A stretch of 64,000 bases of DNA from Nocardioides panzhihuensis (GTDB taxonomy: Bacteria; Actinomycetota; Actinomycetes; Propionibacteriales; Nocardioidaceae), in the NCBI RefSeq assembly GCF_013408335.1, contig NZ_JACBZR010000001.1:3759501-3823500 (forward strand), read 5' to 3'. A program made the position numbers and the translations under genes. Under the pieces are notes generated by a model that was not told the origin of the DNA, made no database searches, and saw only the letters and a program-made list of their open reading frames with translations. Position 1 is the first letter of the stretch. The number at the start of each line of letters is the position of its first letter. This document shows, piece by piece, positions 16,358 to 24,220 of this stretch.

Positions 16358-17434
16358 CTAGGCCGCGGCACGGACCTCGGTAGCATGCGTGCAGGCGGTT
16401 TGGGTGTCTTTCATGGTTGTCTGGTCGGCGAGGAGTCTCCTGTAGACGATGCGGGCTAGCTGGCGTTTCAGACAGCGCAGAGCCTCGGGATTCGACTTCC
16501 CTTCGGCCTTCTTCTTCGCGTAGTAGGTCTTGCCCGGTCCCGGGATCCGCAGCTGGGTGATCGCGACGCGATGGATGGCGGCGTTGAGCTGCCGGTTCCC
16601 GGATCTGGTCAGCCGGACCCGGCCGGCGCTGTTGCCCGACCAGACCGGGATCGGGGCGATGCCGCCATGTCGGGCAAAGGCGGCCTCGGACTTGAACCGG
16701 GCGATGCCGGCAGTCTCCCCGACGATCTTGGCAGCGCTCAACGGGCCAACTCCGGGCAGAGCCAACAACGAGGGCGCGACCGCCTCGACGAGCGGGCTGA
16801 TGCGCCGCTTGAGCTCGTTGATCTTGCGGGTGAGTTCCACGATGTCGGCCAGCTCCTCGCGGGCCAGCTCGGCAACGATCCCAGGGATGTCGGCCAGGCG
16901 TGCGGCGAGCTCACGTTGCTTGACCTGACGGTCCAGCGACGCTTTCGGGGGCGCGAGGTCTGGGTCGATCTCGTGCAGTCTCCACAGCAGACGGTTGCTG
17001 GTCGCGATGCGCTGTTGCAGCAGGTCATCGCGACGATCGGTGAGCAGCTTCAGCTCGCGGGAGGTCTCATCGTGGGTCGCGACGGGAAGATCGGGGTCAC
17101 GCATCGCGGCACGAGCAACCGCAAGCGCGTCGATGGGGTCCGACTTGCCGACCGTTCGTGCCGTACGACGCTGCTCGGCCATCATGTAGGGCGGCACACG
17201 CACCACTGCCTGGCCCGCCCCCAGCAAGTCTCGTTCCAACCGAGTCGACAGGTGGCGGCAGTCCTCGATCGCCCACCGCCGATCCTGGCTGAACTGCTCC
17301 CGAGCCCACGCGATCGCGGCCTGGTGGCCCGCTGTGGTTGCGGCAACGGTCTTGCTCCCGAGCTCGCGGCCGACTTCATCGACGGCGACAAACGTGTGGT
17401 TCCACTTGTGGACATCGGCACCAATGACAACCAT
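16358..17434 (-). CDS. IS110-family transposase (DEDD recombinase)
   Basis: A full-length transposase of 358 residues. The RuvC-like DEDD domain begins at VVIGADVHKWNHTFVAVDE (first Asp) and continues with WAIEDC and KSDPIDALAVARAA. A coiled middle segment (ADIVELTRKINELKRRISPL) follows. The C-terminal Tnp20 domain has LLALPGVGPLSAAKIVGE, FARHGGIAPIPVWSGNSAG and RLTRSGNRQLNAAIHRVAI, which includes the conserved serine. The start at 17434 (MVVIGADVHK) matches the family; a longer frame to 17512 is disfavoured. It looks intact and probably active. Confidence 0.92.
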   Translation of the reverse strand: MVVIGADVHKWNHTFVAVDEVGRELGSKTVAATTAGHQAAIAWAREQFSQDRRWAIEDCRHLSTRLERDLLGAGQAVVRVPPYMMAEQRRTARTVGKSDPIDALAVARAAMRDPDLPVATHDETSRELKLLTDRRDDLLQQRIATSNRLLWRLHEIDPDLAPPKASLDRQVKQRELAARLADIPGIVAELAREELADIVELTRKINELKRRISPLVEAVAPSLLALPGVGPLSAAKIVGETAGIARFKSEAAFARHGGIAPIPVWSGNSAGRVRLTRSGNRQLNAAIHRVAITQLRIPGPGKTYYAKKKAEGKSNPEALRCLKRQLARIVYRRLLADQTTMKDTQTACTHATEVRAAA

Positions 17435-17700
17435 GGAGGCTGCCTCCTTCACCAAGAGAGTGACTGACGGCTGGGCCGGTCGGTAGACACTTCTCAGTTG
17501 GGGCGACGCCACGCTCCTATCAAGTCATGCCGACCGGTCCATCAACATCCGCCACCGGCAGAACCCGAACAAAGCCACCCGAACAAAGCCACGGGGACAC
17601 GCATGCTAGGAGCCAGGTGACGAACGTTGATGGATCCAACCACCGCTAGGTGCGGCACCGCCATCATTCACTGACACGCATGCTACGAAGGTAGGGAGCA
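17435..17700 (-). ncRNA. Candidate IS110 bridge RNA region
   Basis: IS110 elements encode a structured guide (bridge) RNA in the non-coding end upstream of the transposase, established for relatives such as IS621. Here the 5' flank is about 260 nt, long enough for such an RNA. I cannot see a certain fold or guide loops by eye; the call rests on position and length. Confidence 0.4.
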
Positions 17701-17742
17701 ACACGGCCGCCTTCGGGCGGCCGACCTGCATTTTGAGGGTAC

Positions 17743-17761
17743 GTGACGGTTGTCGACGGAC
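17743..17761 (+). repeat. 19-bp inverted repeat flanking the mobilization module, copy 1
   Basis: GTGACGGTTGTCGACGGAC. Its inverted partner at 21374-21392 reads GTGACGGTTGTCGACGAAC on the minus strand, 18 of 19 identical. The two bracket the relaxase, HTH gene and palindrome array. A match of this length is very unlikely by chance. Possible roles are relaxase or integrase binding. Confidence 0.6.
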
Positions 17762-17813
17762 ATCGACGGCCGCCTTCTTGAGTACCCCATGCAGGGGAGC
17801 AAGGGGGTACGTG

Positions 17814-20522
17814 GTGCATGGCGGGGTGAAGTTCTACAGCAGTGCGGCGGGAGCTGCCAGGAGCTACTTGGAGAAGGACCACTCCCGTGCAGATGACTAC
17901 TACCTGACCGACGGCGCCTGCCTGGCCGAGCGCTTCGCCGGCACCTCGAGTGGTGTCGTTGCTCGCGGGCCGATGGACGGCAATACCTATGAGCGGTGGG
18001 TCGCCGGCTACGACGTCGACACCGGGCTGGCGAAGGGCCGGCTGCTCAAGGACGGCGGGAAACGGCCACCGGTCCGGTTCGTCGAGGTCATCGTCAACGG
18101 CCCCAAGACTTGGTCACTGGCCGCCGCTCTCCATCCCGAGATCGGCGCCGCCTATGACCACGCTCAAGACCGGGCCGCCCGGGAGATCATCGGCTGGGTC
18201 GCCCAGCACTCCACCACCCGGGTGGGGCCACGGGACCGGCAGGTCCAGGTGCCGGTCGAGGAGATCGAGGCGGCGGTGATCCGGCACTACACCTCCCGGG
18301 CCGGTGACCCGCACCGGCATCTGCATCTGCAGATCAACGCCCGCGTCTACGCGCAGGGCCGGTGGCGGGGCCTGCACACCGTCGGGACACGGGACGCTAT
18401 TGCAGCGATCAACGGGATCGGGCACGCAGCCGTGATGGCCGACCTCGAGTTCCGTCGCGTGCTGGCTGCGCACGGGTACACGATGGACCTAGTCTCCGGA
18501 GAGATCACCGAACTCCGCGAATACGTTGGTGAGTTCTCCGCACGAGCCGAGCAGATCCGCTCCAACATGGACCGGTACGCGGCGCGATGGCGCCGGGAGC
18601 ACCCGGGCGAGGAACCCGGACCCCGACTCCGGCAAGTCTGGGATCGACGGGCATGGGCGGATGCCCGGCCCGACAAGGTCCCGCCGACCGACGGGGCTGA
18701 GATTGCCCGGCATTGGATCGAAGAACTCCACGCGCTTGGCCACCGGGCTCCCGAGGGGCCGGCGCGGCTGCCGGTGACCGCGATCGGGCGGCTCGACCGG
18801 GATCTCGCCGCTGGTCTCATCCTGGACCGTCTCGGGATGAAGGCATCGGCGTGGAACTCCGCAGATATTCGTGGCGGCGCCGAGCAACTGATTGCCGAGA
18901 CTGGCATCGTCACCGAATCAGCGATCCACCGCGAGGTCGCCGAGGACCTAACCGCCCGGGCGATCCGTCAGTGCGTGCCGCTGCTGGACCGCAACGATGT
19001 GCCCGAGCACGTACGTGCGCTCACCTCCCAGCGGGTCCTCGAGGTCGAGGCCGACCTCAACGCCCGCCTCGCCCTCCGTGCCGAGGCTGATCCCGTCCCG
19101 GGTCTTCTCGGCAAGGTCCCAGACCTTGATCGAGCGCAACGGAAGGTGGTCAAAGCGATGCTTGGAGAGGCCCGGCTGCTGGTGATCGAGGGCGCCGCTG
19201 GGGCGGGCAAGACCAAGACCCTCGCCACCGCGGCAGCCGCGCTGCTGCGCCAACGTACGCGGATGATCGTGGTAACCCCGACCAAGAAGGCAGCCAAGGT
19301 CGCCGCCCGCGAAGTCGGCGGCGCCGCATCCTCCGCCGCGTGGCTGGCCTACCAGCACGGGTTCCGCTGGGACCACGACGGCCAGTGGGGACGCATCCGA
19401 CCCAACCAGCCCCAGGACGCCGGCCCGGTGAACCGACGAGCTCGGCTGCGGCCCGGTGACCTGCTGGTCGTCGACGAGGCCGGGATGCTCGACCAAGACC
19501 TCGCCCTCGCGCTCTTGATCATCGCCGACGAGGCGGGCGCCCGGGTCGCGTTCGTCGGTGACCGACACCAGCTCCCCGCCGTCGGCCGCGGTGGCGTCCT
19601 CGACCTGGCCACCCGTTGGACCGACGAAGGCACTCACCTGACCCTCGACGTGCTGCACCGCTTCACCGATCCCGACTACGCCGACCTGACCCTGAAACTA
19701 CGCGAGGGTCGCGACACCGAGGACGTCTTCGACCGGCTCCTCGCCCGAGGCGAGATCATCATCCATCCCAGCGAGGCCGAACGTCTCCAGGCACTGGCCT
19801 CGCTCGGGGCCGCGGATCGGCCGCCGCTGATCACCGCGGACACCCGCGACCAGGTCACCGCGCTGAACGCCGAGGTACGACACCATCGGGCCACGACACA
19901 CACGGCACCAGAGGCAACCGTCATGCGGTCGGTGGTGACCGACGCCGGGGATCGGATCGGCGTCGGGGACCGGATCACCACCCGCCGCAACGACCCGGAC
20001 CTGGATGTGGTCAACCGCGACACCTGGACCGTCACTCAGGTCAGCATCGACGGCGGGCTCCGAGTCAAAGGCACTCCCGGGAGGCGACGTCTCCCCTCCA
20101 GCTACGTGGCCGAGCACGTCGAACTCGCCTACGCCAGTACCATCCACGGCGCCCAAGGCGAGACCGTCGACGAAGCCCACCTCCTCATCGGCGAGCGCAT
20201 CAACGCCGCGGCGGCGTATGTCGGGATGACCCGTGGACGACGCCGCAACATCGCGCATCTGGTCGCCGACGACCTCGACGATGCCCGGCACCAGTGGGTC
20301 GAGATCTTCAGCCGCGACCGGGCTGACCTCGGCCCGGGGCACGCTGCCTTGCGCGCGGCCGAGGACATCGATCGGTACGGTCCGAACGGCGCCCCGCGCT
20401 ATATCGGCATCCGCCGGGAGCCGCGACAGGAACGCCGCCGCGTATCGGTACACAGTCTGCCTGACCCGCTGATCGCAAGGACCGCGCCGTCGTCCGAGCC
20501 GGATCGGGGTCTCGGCCTGTGA
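17814..20522 (+). CDS. MobF-family relaxase with C-terminal RecD-like helicase (TrwC/TraI type)
   Basis: The conjugative relaxase that would nick and carry the transferred strand, 902 residues from the GTG chosen here. The N-terminal relaxase domain has the tyrosine-bearing KDHSRADDYYLTDGACLAER, NGPKTWSLAAAL and the metal-binding histidine cluster DPHRHLHLQINARV. The helicase part shows Walker A EGAAGAGKTKTLATAAAALL, Walker B LLVVDEAGMLDQ and a terminal UvrD-like motif YASTIHGAQGETVDEAHLL. The start is uncertain: an in-frame ATG lies at 17733, but family likeness begins at VKFYSSAAGAARSYLE. No partner transfer genes are nearby, so it probably supports mobilization by another system. Confidence 0.88.
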   Translation: MHGGVKFYSSAAGAARSYLEKDHSRADDYYLTDGACLAERFAGTSSGVVARGPMDGNTYERWVAGYDVDTGLAKGRLLKDGGKRPPVRFVEVIVNGPKTWSLAAALHPEIGAAYDHAQDRAAREIIGWVAQHSTTRVGPRDRQVQVPVEEIEAAVIRHYTSRAGDPHRHLHLQINARVYAQGRWRGLHTVGTRDAIAAINGIGHAAVMADLEFRRVLAAHGYTMDLVSGEITELREYVGEFSARAEQIRSNMDRYAARWRREHPGEEPGPRLRQVWDRRAWADARPDKVPPTDGAEIARHWIEELHALGHRAPEGPARLPVTAIGRLDRDLAAGLILDRLGMKASAWNSADIRGGAEQLIAETGIVTESAIHREVAEDLTARAIRQCVPLLDRNDVPEHVRALTSQRVLEVEADLNARLALRAEADPVPGLLGKVPDLDRAQRKVVKAMLGEARLLVIEGAAGAGKTKTLATAAAALLRQRTRMIVVTPTKKAAKVAAREVGGAASSAAWLAYQHGFRWDHDGQWGRIRPNQPQDAGPVNRRARLRPGDLLVVDEAGMLDQDLALALLIIADEAGARVAFVGDRHQLPAVGRGGVLDLATRWTDEGTHLTLDVLHRFTDPDYADLTLKLREGRDTEDVFDRLLARGEIIIHPSEAERLQALASLGAADRPPLITADTRDQVTALNAEVRHHRATTHTAPEATVMRSVVTDAGDRIGVGDRITTRRNDPDLDVVNRDTWTVTQVSIDGGLRVKGTPGRRRLPSSYVAEHVELAYASTIHGAQGETVDEAHLLIGERINAAAAYVGMTRGRRRNIAHLVADDLDDARHQWVEIFSRDRADLGPGHAALRAAEDIDRYGPNGAPRYIGIRREPRQERRRVSVHSLPDPLIARTAPSSEPDRGLGL

Positions 20523-20707
20523 CTGTGCGAGGGCTGGCGGTCAGGCGGCGTCGTGGCCGGCGCCACGCAGGATGTACATGTCGTCGCCGAGCCGAGCCCG
20601 TTTGGCGCCACCCGCACACCTACCTGTTGAAACCAACGGTTGCCGTCAACGAGCCAAGACGAACCTTGCCGTGGCGAGCGGCCGATACCGACGGGCAGGA
20701 GGAAGTC

Positions 20708-20932
20708 ATGAGGATCGACCAGGTTGGGTTCTCCGAGCGCGACGAGGACGAGTTGCTGACACTCATCGAGGTCGCGGAGATCTTGAAGGTCTCGCCGAAC
20801 ACGCTGCGCTGGTGGCGTCAGCAGCACACCGGGCCGAAGACGTTCCGGATGGGGCGGCGGGTGATGAGCACGGTCGGCGACGTACGCCGGTTCATGCGGG
20901 CCCAGCGGCTGGCGGGCAGGTCACGTCACTGA
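20708..20932 (+). CDS. Small MerR/excisionase-type helix-turn-helix protein
   Basis: A 74-residue DNA-binding protein made almost entirely of one winged HTH: LLTLIEVAEILKVSPNTLRW, then WRQQHTGPKTFRMGRRVM and DVRRFMRAQRLAG. The start is fixed by AGGAGGAAGTC before ATG 20708; a longer frame from 20519 overlaps the relaxase stop and lacks family likeness. It lies between the relaxase gene and the palindrome array at 20950-21220, so it could regulate mobilization or bind the array. A second excisionase is the main alternative. Confidence 0.75.
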   Translation: MRIDQVGFSERDEDELLTLIEVAEILKVSPNTLRWWRQQHTGPKTFRMGRRVMSTVGDVRRFMRAQRLAGRSRH

Positions 20933-20949
20933 CCCGCGTCGAGCGCGGT

Positions 20950-21220
20950 GGCGGTTCCGATGGACCATCGGAACCGCCATCTCCTCAGAAAATTCGCTCA
21001 CGGTGCCGATGACTCATCGGCACCGTGCATTTCCTCCAAGGTTCCGTTGAGTCACCGGAACCGTCTCCGCCTCCGGAATGCGGCGGCGCCTGCGGTGGGG
21101 ATGATTCATCACCGCCAGGGTCTCCCCCGGTGCTGATGAATCATCAGCATCGAAGCTTCGCCCGACATCGCCACGGTGCAGGTCAGTTCCCGTCACCGTG
21201 CGGTCGTGTTGAATCAACAC
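20950..21220. repeat. Array of six short palindromes sharing a TGA-N-TCA-like centre
   Basis: Inverted repeats with a single unpaired centre base at 20964, 21013, 21051, 21105, 21140 and 21213. The first two have perfect 14-bp arms (20950-20963 with 20965-20978; 20999-21012 with 21014-21027). The third has GGTTCCGTTGA and TCACCGGAACC with one mismatch, the fourth carries a 3-nt insertion, the fifth has 11-bp arms with one mismatch and the sixth GTGTTGA with TCAACAC. The centre is TGA-N-TCA in five and TGG-A-CCA in the first, while the outer arms differ between units but stay self-complementary. Several units are followed by a pyrimidine run such as TTCCTCC. There is no convincing gene here. 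Confidence 0.75.
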
Positions 21221-21373
21221 CACCGGATCCCGCTTCACCGTTGCCGTCGAGGCCCACACAGACGTGCGTGACCCACGGACCGGAGCCACGCGGAGATCGA
21301 ACATACCTTCGACGATGCGCCTCCTCGACAGGTTTGTCAACGATCAGATCCAGGCCCGTTCATGACCGTCAGC

Positions 21374-21392
21374 GTTCGTCGACAACCGTCAC
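21374..21392 (-). repeat. 19-bp inverted repeat flanking the mobilization module, copy 2
   Basis: The inverted partner of 17743-17761 (18 of 19 identical), lying about 45 bp beyond the integrase stop. The rest of 21221-21437 shows no gene that I can support. Confidence 0.6.
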
Positions 21393-21437
21393 CCCAGCCC
21401 GGGCGTCGGCACGGCGCCAGGGCAGCCCGAGACCTGG

Positions 21438-22739
21438 TCAGGCTGCGTCGCTGCCGCCGGCAGCGGCTTCGTCCTCGTCGTCGGGGCCGTCGATCTCGTC
21501 GAGGATGTCGTCCTCGTAGGCCGATCCGGGCTGAGCCAGCAGGGTGCCGTCGGGATCCTGCGGACGCAGCGAGCGCTCGAGGAGGCTGGCGGTGCCGAAG
21601 TCGATGCTCTGGTCGGGCTCGATGTAGTAGCCCTCGGTGATCGCCTTGGAGGTGTGGCCGAGGTGGGTCGCGGCGACGTCGACCCCGAGACCGCGGGCGA
21701 GGACGGTGGCGCCGGTGCGGCGATACCAGCGCGGCGAGATCTCGGTGTCCTCCAGACCGGCGAGGATCTTGAACTCGCGGAAGGTACGCCGCACATTGTG
21801 CAGCCGCAGCGGCTTGTTGGTGCGCGTACGGAAGATCGTGACCTCGGCCTGGGCGGGAGTCATGTACATCAGCCGGTTCCGGAGCACCTCGGCTGCGAAG
21901 TCGGGCACCGGCAGGTCCCGGAATGACGCATGGGTCTTGGGGTGGTCCTGCCGGAAGGTGCCCTTGCCCTTCACCGTGGTGATCGTGCCGCAGACGTGGG
22001 CGACCATGCCGCGTCTCGTCTCGGTGATGTCGACCGGCCGCAGCGCGAGCGCCTCGCCAGGGCGCATCGAGGTGCCGAGCAGCACCTCGAGGAGATCCTT
22101 GACCTGGTCGTCAGGCTTGGGCCCCTTCACCTCAGGGCCGGTACGCCACCGGGCCGCGGCCGCGCGCAGCGCCTGGACCTGCTCCAGGGTCAGCGCCTGG
22201 ATCTGGCTCTTCGGCTTGGTCAACGGTGAAGTGCCGTCGACCGGGTTGCGGCTGATCGCGTCATGGCGCAGCGCGAACCCGAAGAGCTGATTGAGCAACG
22301 TACGGGAGTGCTTGGCGCGGGAGTAGGAGACCGTCCGTTCGGACTTGAGGAAGAACTCGACTCGGCCGGTGGTGATCTCTCCGAGGGTGTAGTTCTCGAA
22401 GAACGGGCGCACATGCAGGCGCAGGTCGTCGCGGTAGTTGTCCTTGGTGTTGTCCACGATGTCGCGCAGCTCCAGGTCGGCCAGCCACAGCTCGCACAGA
22501 TCCGGGAACGGGCTGGAGGCCGACAGCAGTCCGCCGGCCCCATAGCCGGTCCGGTTGGCGATACGGAGCTTGAGCTCGGCCTCGGCCGCGCGAGTGGAGT
22601 CACCGGTAGCGACCACGCGGCGCAGCTGGCCGTCGAGATCGCGGACCCGGGTGCGGGCGCGGAATCGGCCCGTGCCCATCGGCTTGGTGTGGATCCGCCC
22701 GAACGTTCCGATCGGTGTCCGCGGACGCCCGAAGCCCAT
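21438..22739 (-). CDS. Tyrosine recombinase integrase of the element
   Basis: A 433-residue phage-type integrase expected to recombine the element at the tRNA-Ala 3' end. It has an N-terminal arm-binding region, a SAM-like core-binding domain (NTKDNYRDDLRLHVRPFFEN) and a catalytic domain with the first Arg in LGTSMRPGEALALRP, box II as RWYRRTGATVLARG (His of the usual HxxR replaced), the LGH box in ATHLGHTSKAITEGYY and the nucleophilic Tyr there. An acidic C-terminal tail (DDILDEIDGPDDEDE) is unusual. The start at 22739 overlaps the excisionase stop (TGATG). Its location next to the intact tRNA fits its role. Confidence 0.92.
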   Translation of the reverse strand: MGFGRPRTPIGTFGRIHTKPMGTGRFRARTRVRDLDGQLRRVVATGDSTRAAEAELKLRIANRTGYGAGGLLSASSPFPDLCELWLADLELRDIVDNTKDNYRDDLRLHVRPFFENYTLGEITTGRVEFFLKSERTVSYSRAKHSRTLLNQLFGFALRHDAISRNPVDGTSPLTKPKSQIQALTLEQVQALRAAAARWRTGPEVKGPKPDDQVKDLLEVLLGTSMRPGEALALRPVDITETRRGMVAHVCGTITTVKGKGTFRQDHPKTHASFRDLPVPDFAAEVLRNRLMYMTPAQAEVTIFRTRTNKPLRLHNVRRTFREFKILAGLEDTEISPRWYRRTGATVLARGLGVDVAATHLGHTSKAITEGYYIEPDQSIDFGTASLLERSLRPQDPDGTLLAQPGSAYEDDILDEIDGPDDEDEAAAGGSDAA

Positions 22740-23245
22740 CACGACCGCCTCCCCGACCCACCGCGCCCCTCGGGATAGGGCAGGTCGAGCAGCAGCGCCC
22801 ACTGATCGCCGGCGAGCTCTTGGCTCGGCTGGTCATCCGTCGACGAGCCCGGGACCGGATCGTCCGCTGGTCCCCGCCGCGACGTCGCGCCGCCAGCAGA
22901 CTCGGGCGGCACCTCAACCGCCCGCAGGACGGGCGAGAGTGCCGGCGGTGCAGCGGCGGATGCTGACGCAGAGTCGGCGGCGGCCGGGTTGGAGTCCTCG
23001 GACTCCAGCTGCCGCAGCCAGGCGTCGACCTCGCTGACCCGGAAGTGCAGGCATCGGCCGACCTTGAACCCGCGCGGGCCGCGGCCCTTGTTGCGCAGGT
23101 CGTAGAGCGCCTGGACGGAGACGCCGAGGTGCTCGGCGATCTGGGTCAGCGTCAGGACCGGCTCGATCGAGCCGGTCGTCGTCTCGACCGGGCTCGTCTG
23201 GACGGTCGCGGCAGCGATGGAGGTGGTGTTGGCGTGAGTGTTCAT
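22739..23245 (-). CDS. Excisionase-like helix-turn-helix protein of the element
   Basis: A 168-residue protein with an excisionase/AlpA winged HTH (TLTQIAEHLGVSVQALYDLR, then GPRGFKVGRCLHFRVSEVDA). After it comes a 70-residue Ala/Pro/Ser-rich tail not seen in the related protein at 413-700. The start at 23245 (MNTHANTTS) is chosen over a longer frame. It is coupled to the integrase by TGATG and would control excision. The promoter must lie between 23246 and the tRNA, where the repeat at 23332-23361 is found. Confidence 0.82.
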   Translation of the reverse strand: MNTHANTTSIAAATVQTSPVETTTGSIEPVLTLTQIAEHLGVSVQALYDLRNKGRGPRGFKVGRCLHFRVSEVDAWLRQLESEDSNPAAADSASASAAAPPALSPVLRAVEVPPESAGGATSRRGPADDPVPGSSTDDQPSQELAGDQWALLLDLPYPEGRGGSGRRS

Positions 23246-23331
23246 GCCAGTCAGGTGCGCGAGCCCAACCAGAGCGGATCGAGACGTGTCGAGACACGCG
23301 CTGAGACTCGATCCGCGGGCAGCGTACGCTC

Positions 23332-23361
23332 CCGACTTTATGGCCACTAAATGGCTACAGG
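23332..23361 (+). repeat. Subterminal repeat, right end of the element
   Basis: CCGACTTTATGGCCAC followed by TAAATGGCTACAGG, the partner of 1052-1081 (25 of 30 identical). It lies upstream of the excisionase gene and about 55 bp from the tRNA-side att site, so it may be both a recombinase arm site and part of the excisionase control region. Confidence 0.5.
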
Positions 23362-23414
23362 CCATGTTCGGCTCCTATTGCTAGGACTCGAACATGGCCT
23401 GTGACCAGGTGTTT

Positions 23415-23490
23415 TGGTGGAGGTGAGGGGACTCGAACCCCTGACCCTCTGCATGCCATGCAGATGCGCTACCAGCTGCGCCACACCCCC
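23415..23490 (-). tRNA. tRNA-Ala(GGC)
   Basis: A 76-base cloverleaf including an encoded CCA. The 5' acceptor strand GGGGGTG pairs with CACCTCC (one G-U), the anticodon stem is TCTGC/GCAGA with loop ATGGCAT (anticodon GGC), and the T arm is AGGGG-TTCGAGT-CCCCT. Its 3' half (23416-23451) is the attachment site shared with 859-894; the integrated element supplies this half, so the tRNA stays intact. Confidence 0.95.
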
Positions 23491-23553
23491 GTGGCGTTGT
23501 CCCGGTCGATCACCCCGGGCAACGAGAAGAACATTAGCGGAATCGCTTCTCGA

Positions 23554-24213
23554 TCACGAAATCGGGGTCCCCATTCCGTACGTCGCGAGTCGCCATGGCG
23601 CTGACGGGATGAGTCCATGAGTGGACTCTCGGGCGGTGAGCTCGATCCAGGCGCAGTTCGTCAGCGGGGCGAGGGTGGTGACGACGGACGGATCCCAGCC
23701 GAGGAACGCGGCCAGACCCTGGCGGATGGCGCCGCCGTGGGCGACGACCACGACGGTCTCGCCGGGCTCGACGGTCTCGGCCACGTCGTGGAGCGCGGCA
23801 CTGAAGCGCGCCGCCACGGTGGGCCACGACTCCCCGCCGTAGGGCTCCCAGCTGGCCGGCATCTCACCGAAGCGCTCGTGGATCTGGGCCCGGTTCATCC
23901 CCTCGGCCTCCCCCGCGCAGACCTCACGCAAACGAGGGTCGTACGCAGCCTCCCGACCGGTCTCCTCGGCGACGTAGCCCGCGGTCTGGCGCGCCCGCAT
24001 CAGGTCGGAGGAGACGAGTCGGGTCACGGCGTACGTCGTCGCGAGCGTACGAGCGGCGGCCTTGGCCTGCTGATGGCCGGTCTCGGCCAGCTCGATGTCG
24101 GTCTGGCCCTGGTAGCGACCGTCGGCGTTCCAGCCGGTGACGCCGTGGCGGAGCAGGATGAGACGACGGGGCTCCAGATGCCCGGCGGGTCTGAACGAAG
24201 TGGCCCCGCTCAC
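23554..24213 (-). CDS. Histidine phosphatase family protein (phosphoglycerate-mutase-like)
   Basis: A 219-residue acid phosphatase of the histidine phosphatase superfamily. The catalytic motif is LILLRHGVTGWN near residue 20, followed by SSDLMRARQTAGYVAEE, the acid/base Glu region REVCAGEAEGM and the second histidine in VVVVAHGGAIRQGL. The substrate is not evident; this class includes broad-specificity phosphatases and phosphoglycerate mutase relatives. It is the first chromosomal gene after the tRNA and ends the rsfS-nadD transcription unit, eight bases after rsfS. Confidence 0.85.
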   Translation of the reverse strand: MSGATSFRPAGHLEPRRLILLRHGVTGWNADGRYQGQTDIELAETGHQQAKAAARTLATTYAVTRLVSSDLMRARQTAGYVAEETGREAAYDPRLREVCAGEAEGMNRAQIHERFGEMPASWEPYGGESWPTVAARFSAALHDVAETVEPGETVVVVAHGGAIRQGLAAFLGWDPSVVTTLAPLTNCAWIELTARESTHGLIPSAPWRLATYGMGTPIS

Positions 24214-24220
24214 CGGACCC

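Larger units (their letters stand above)
16340..17700 (-). mobile_element. IS110-family insertion sequence (approximate limits)
   Basis: One transposase gene with a short 3' flank and a roughly 260-bp 5' non-coding flank, the usual IS110 layout. The ends are not marked by terminal inverted repeats, as is normal for the family. ACGCATGCTA occurs inverted at 16381-16390 and direct at 17599-17608 and 17676-17685, the latter two inside a 13-bp direct repeat GACACGCATGCTA (17596-17608 and 17673-17685). These may lie near the element ends, but I cannot fix the boundaries to the base. Confidence 0.65.
859..23451. mobile_element. Integrative mobilizable element in tRNA-Ala(GGC) with aromatic catabolic cargo
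   Basis: Bounded by the 36-bp direct repeats 859-894 and 23416-23451. It contains an integrase and excisionase beside the intact tRNA, a MobF relaxase-helicase, a small HTH gene, a palindrome array, an IS110 insertion and roughly 15 kb of catabolic genes. A second pair of related sequences lies just inside each end (1052-1081 and 23332-23361), probably recombinase or excisionase sites. No coupling protein, VirB4 or FtsK/SpoIIIE-type transfer gene is visible, so transfer would need a helper. An integrase fragment left of 859 shows a second element stacked in the same tRNA site. The order implies this element inserted after its neighbour, between the neighbour and the tRNA. Confidence 0.85.

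Noticed and set aside
20950-21220. CRISPR array
   Set aside because: The units are palindromes with differing arms and irregular spacing, not constant repeats with unique spacers, and no cas gene is present.
859-23451. A self-transmissible conjugative element
   Set aside because: The relaxase is present but no coupling ATPase, type IV secretion or FtsK-type transfer protein could be found in the interval.
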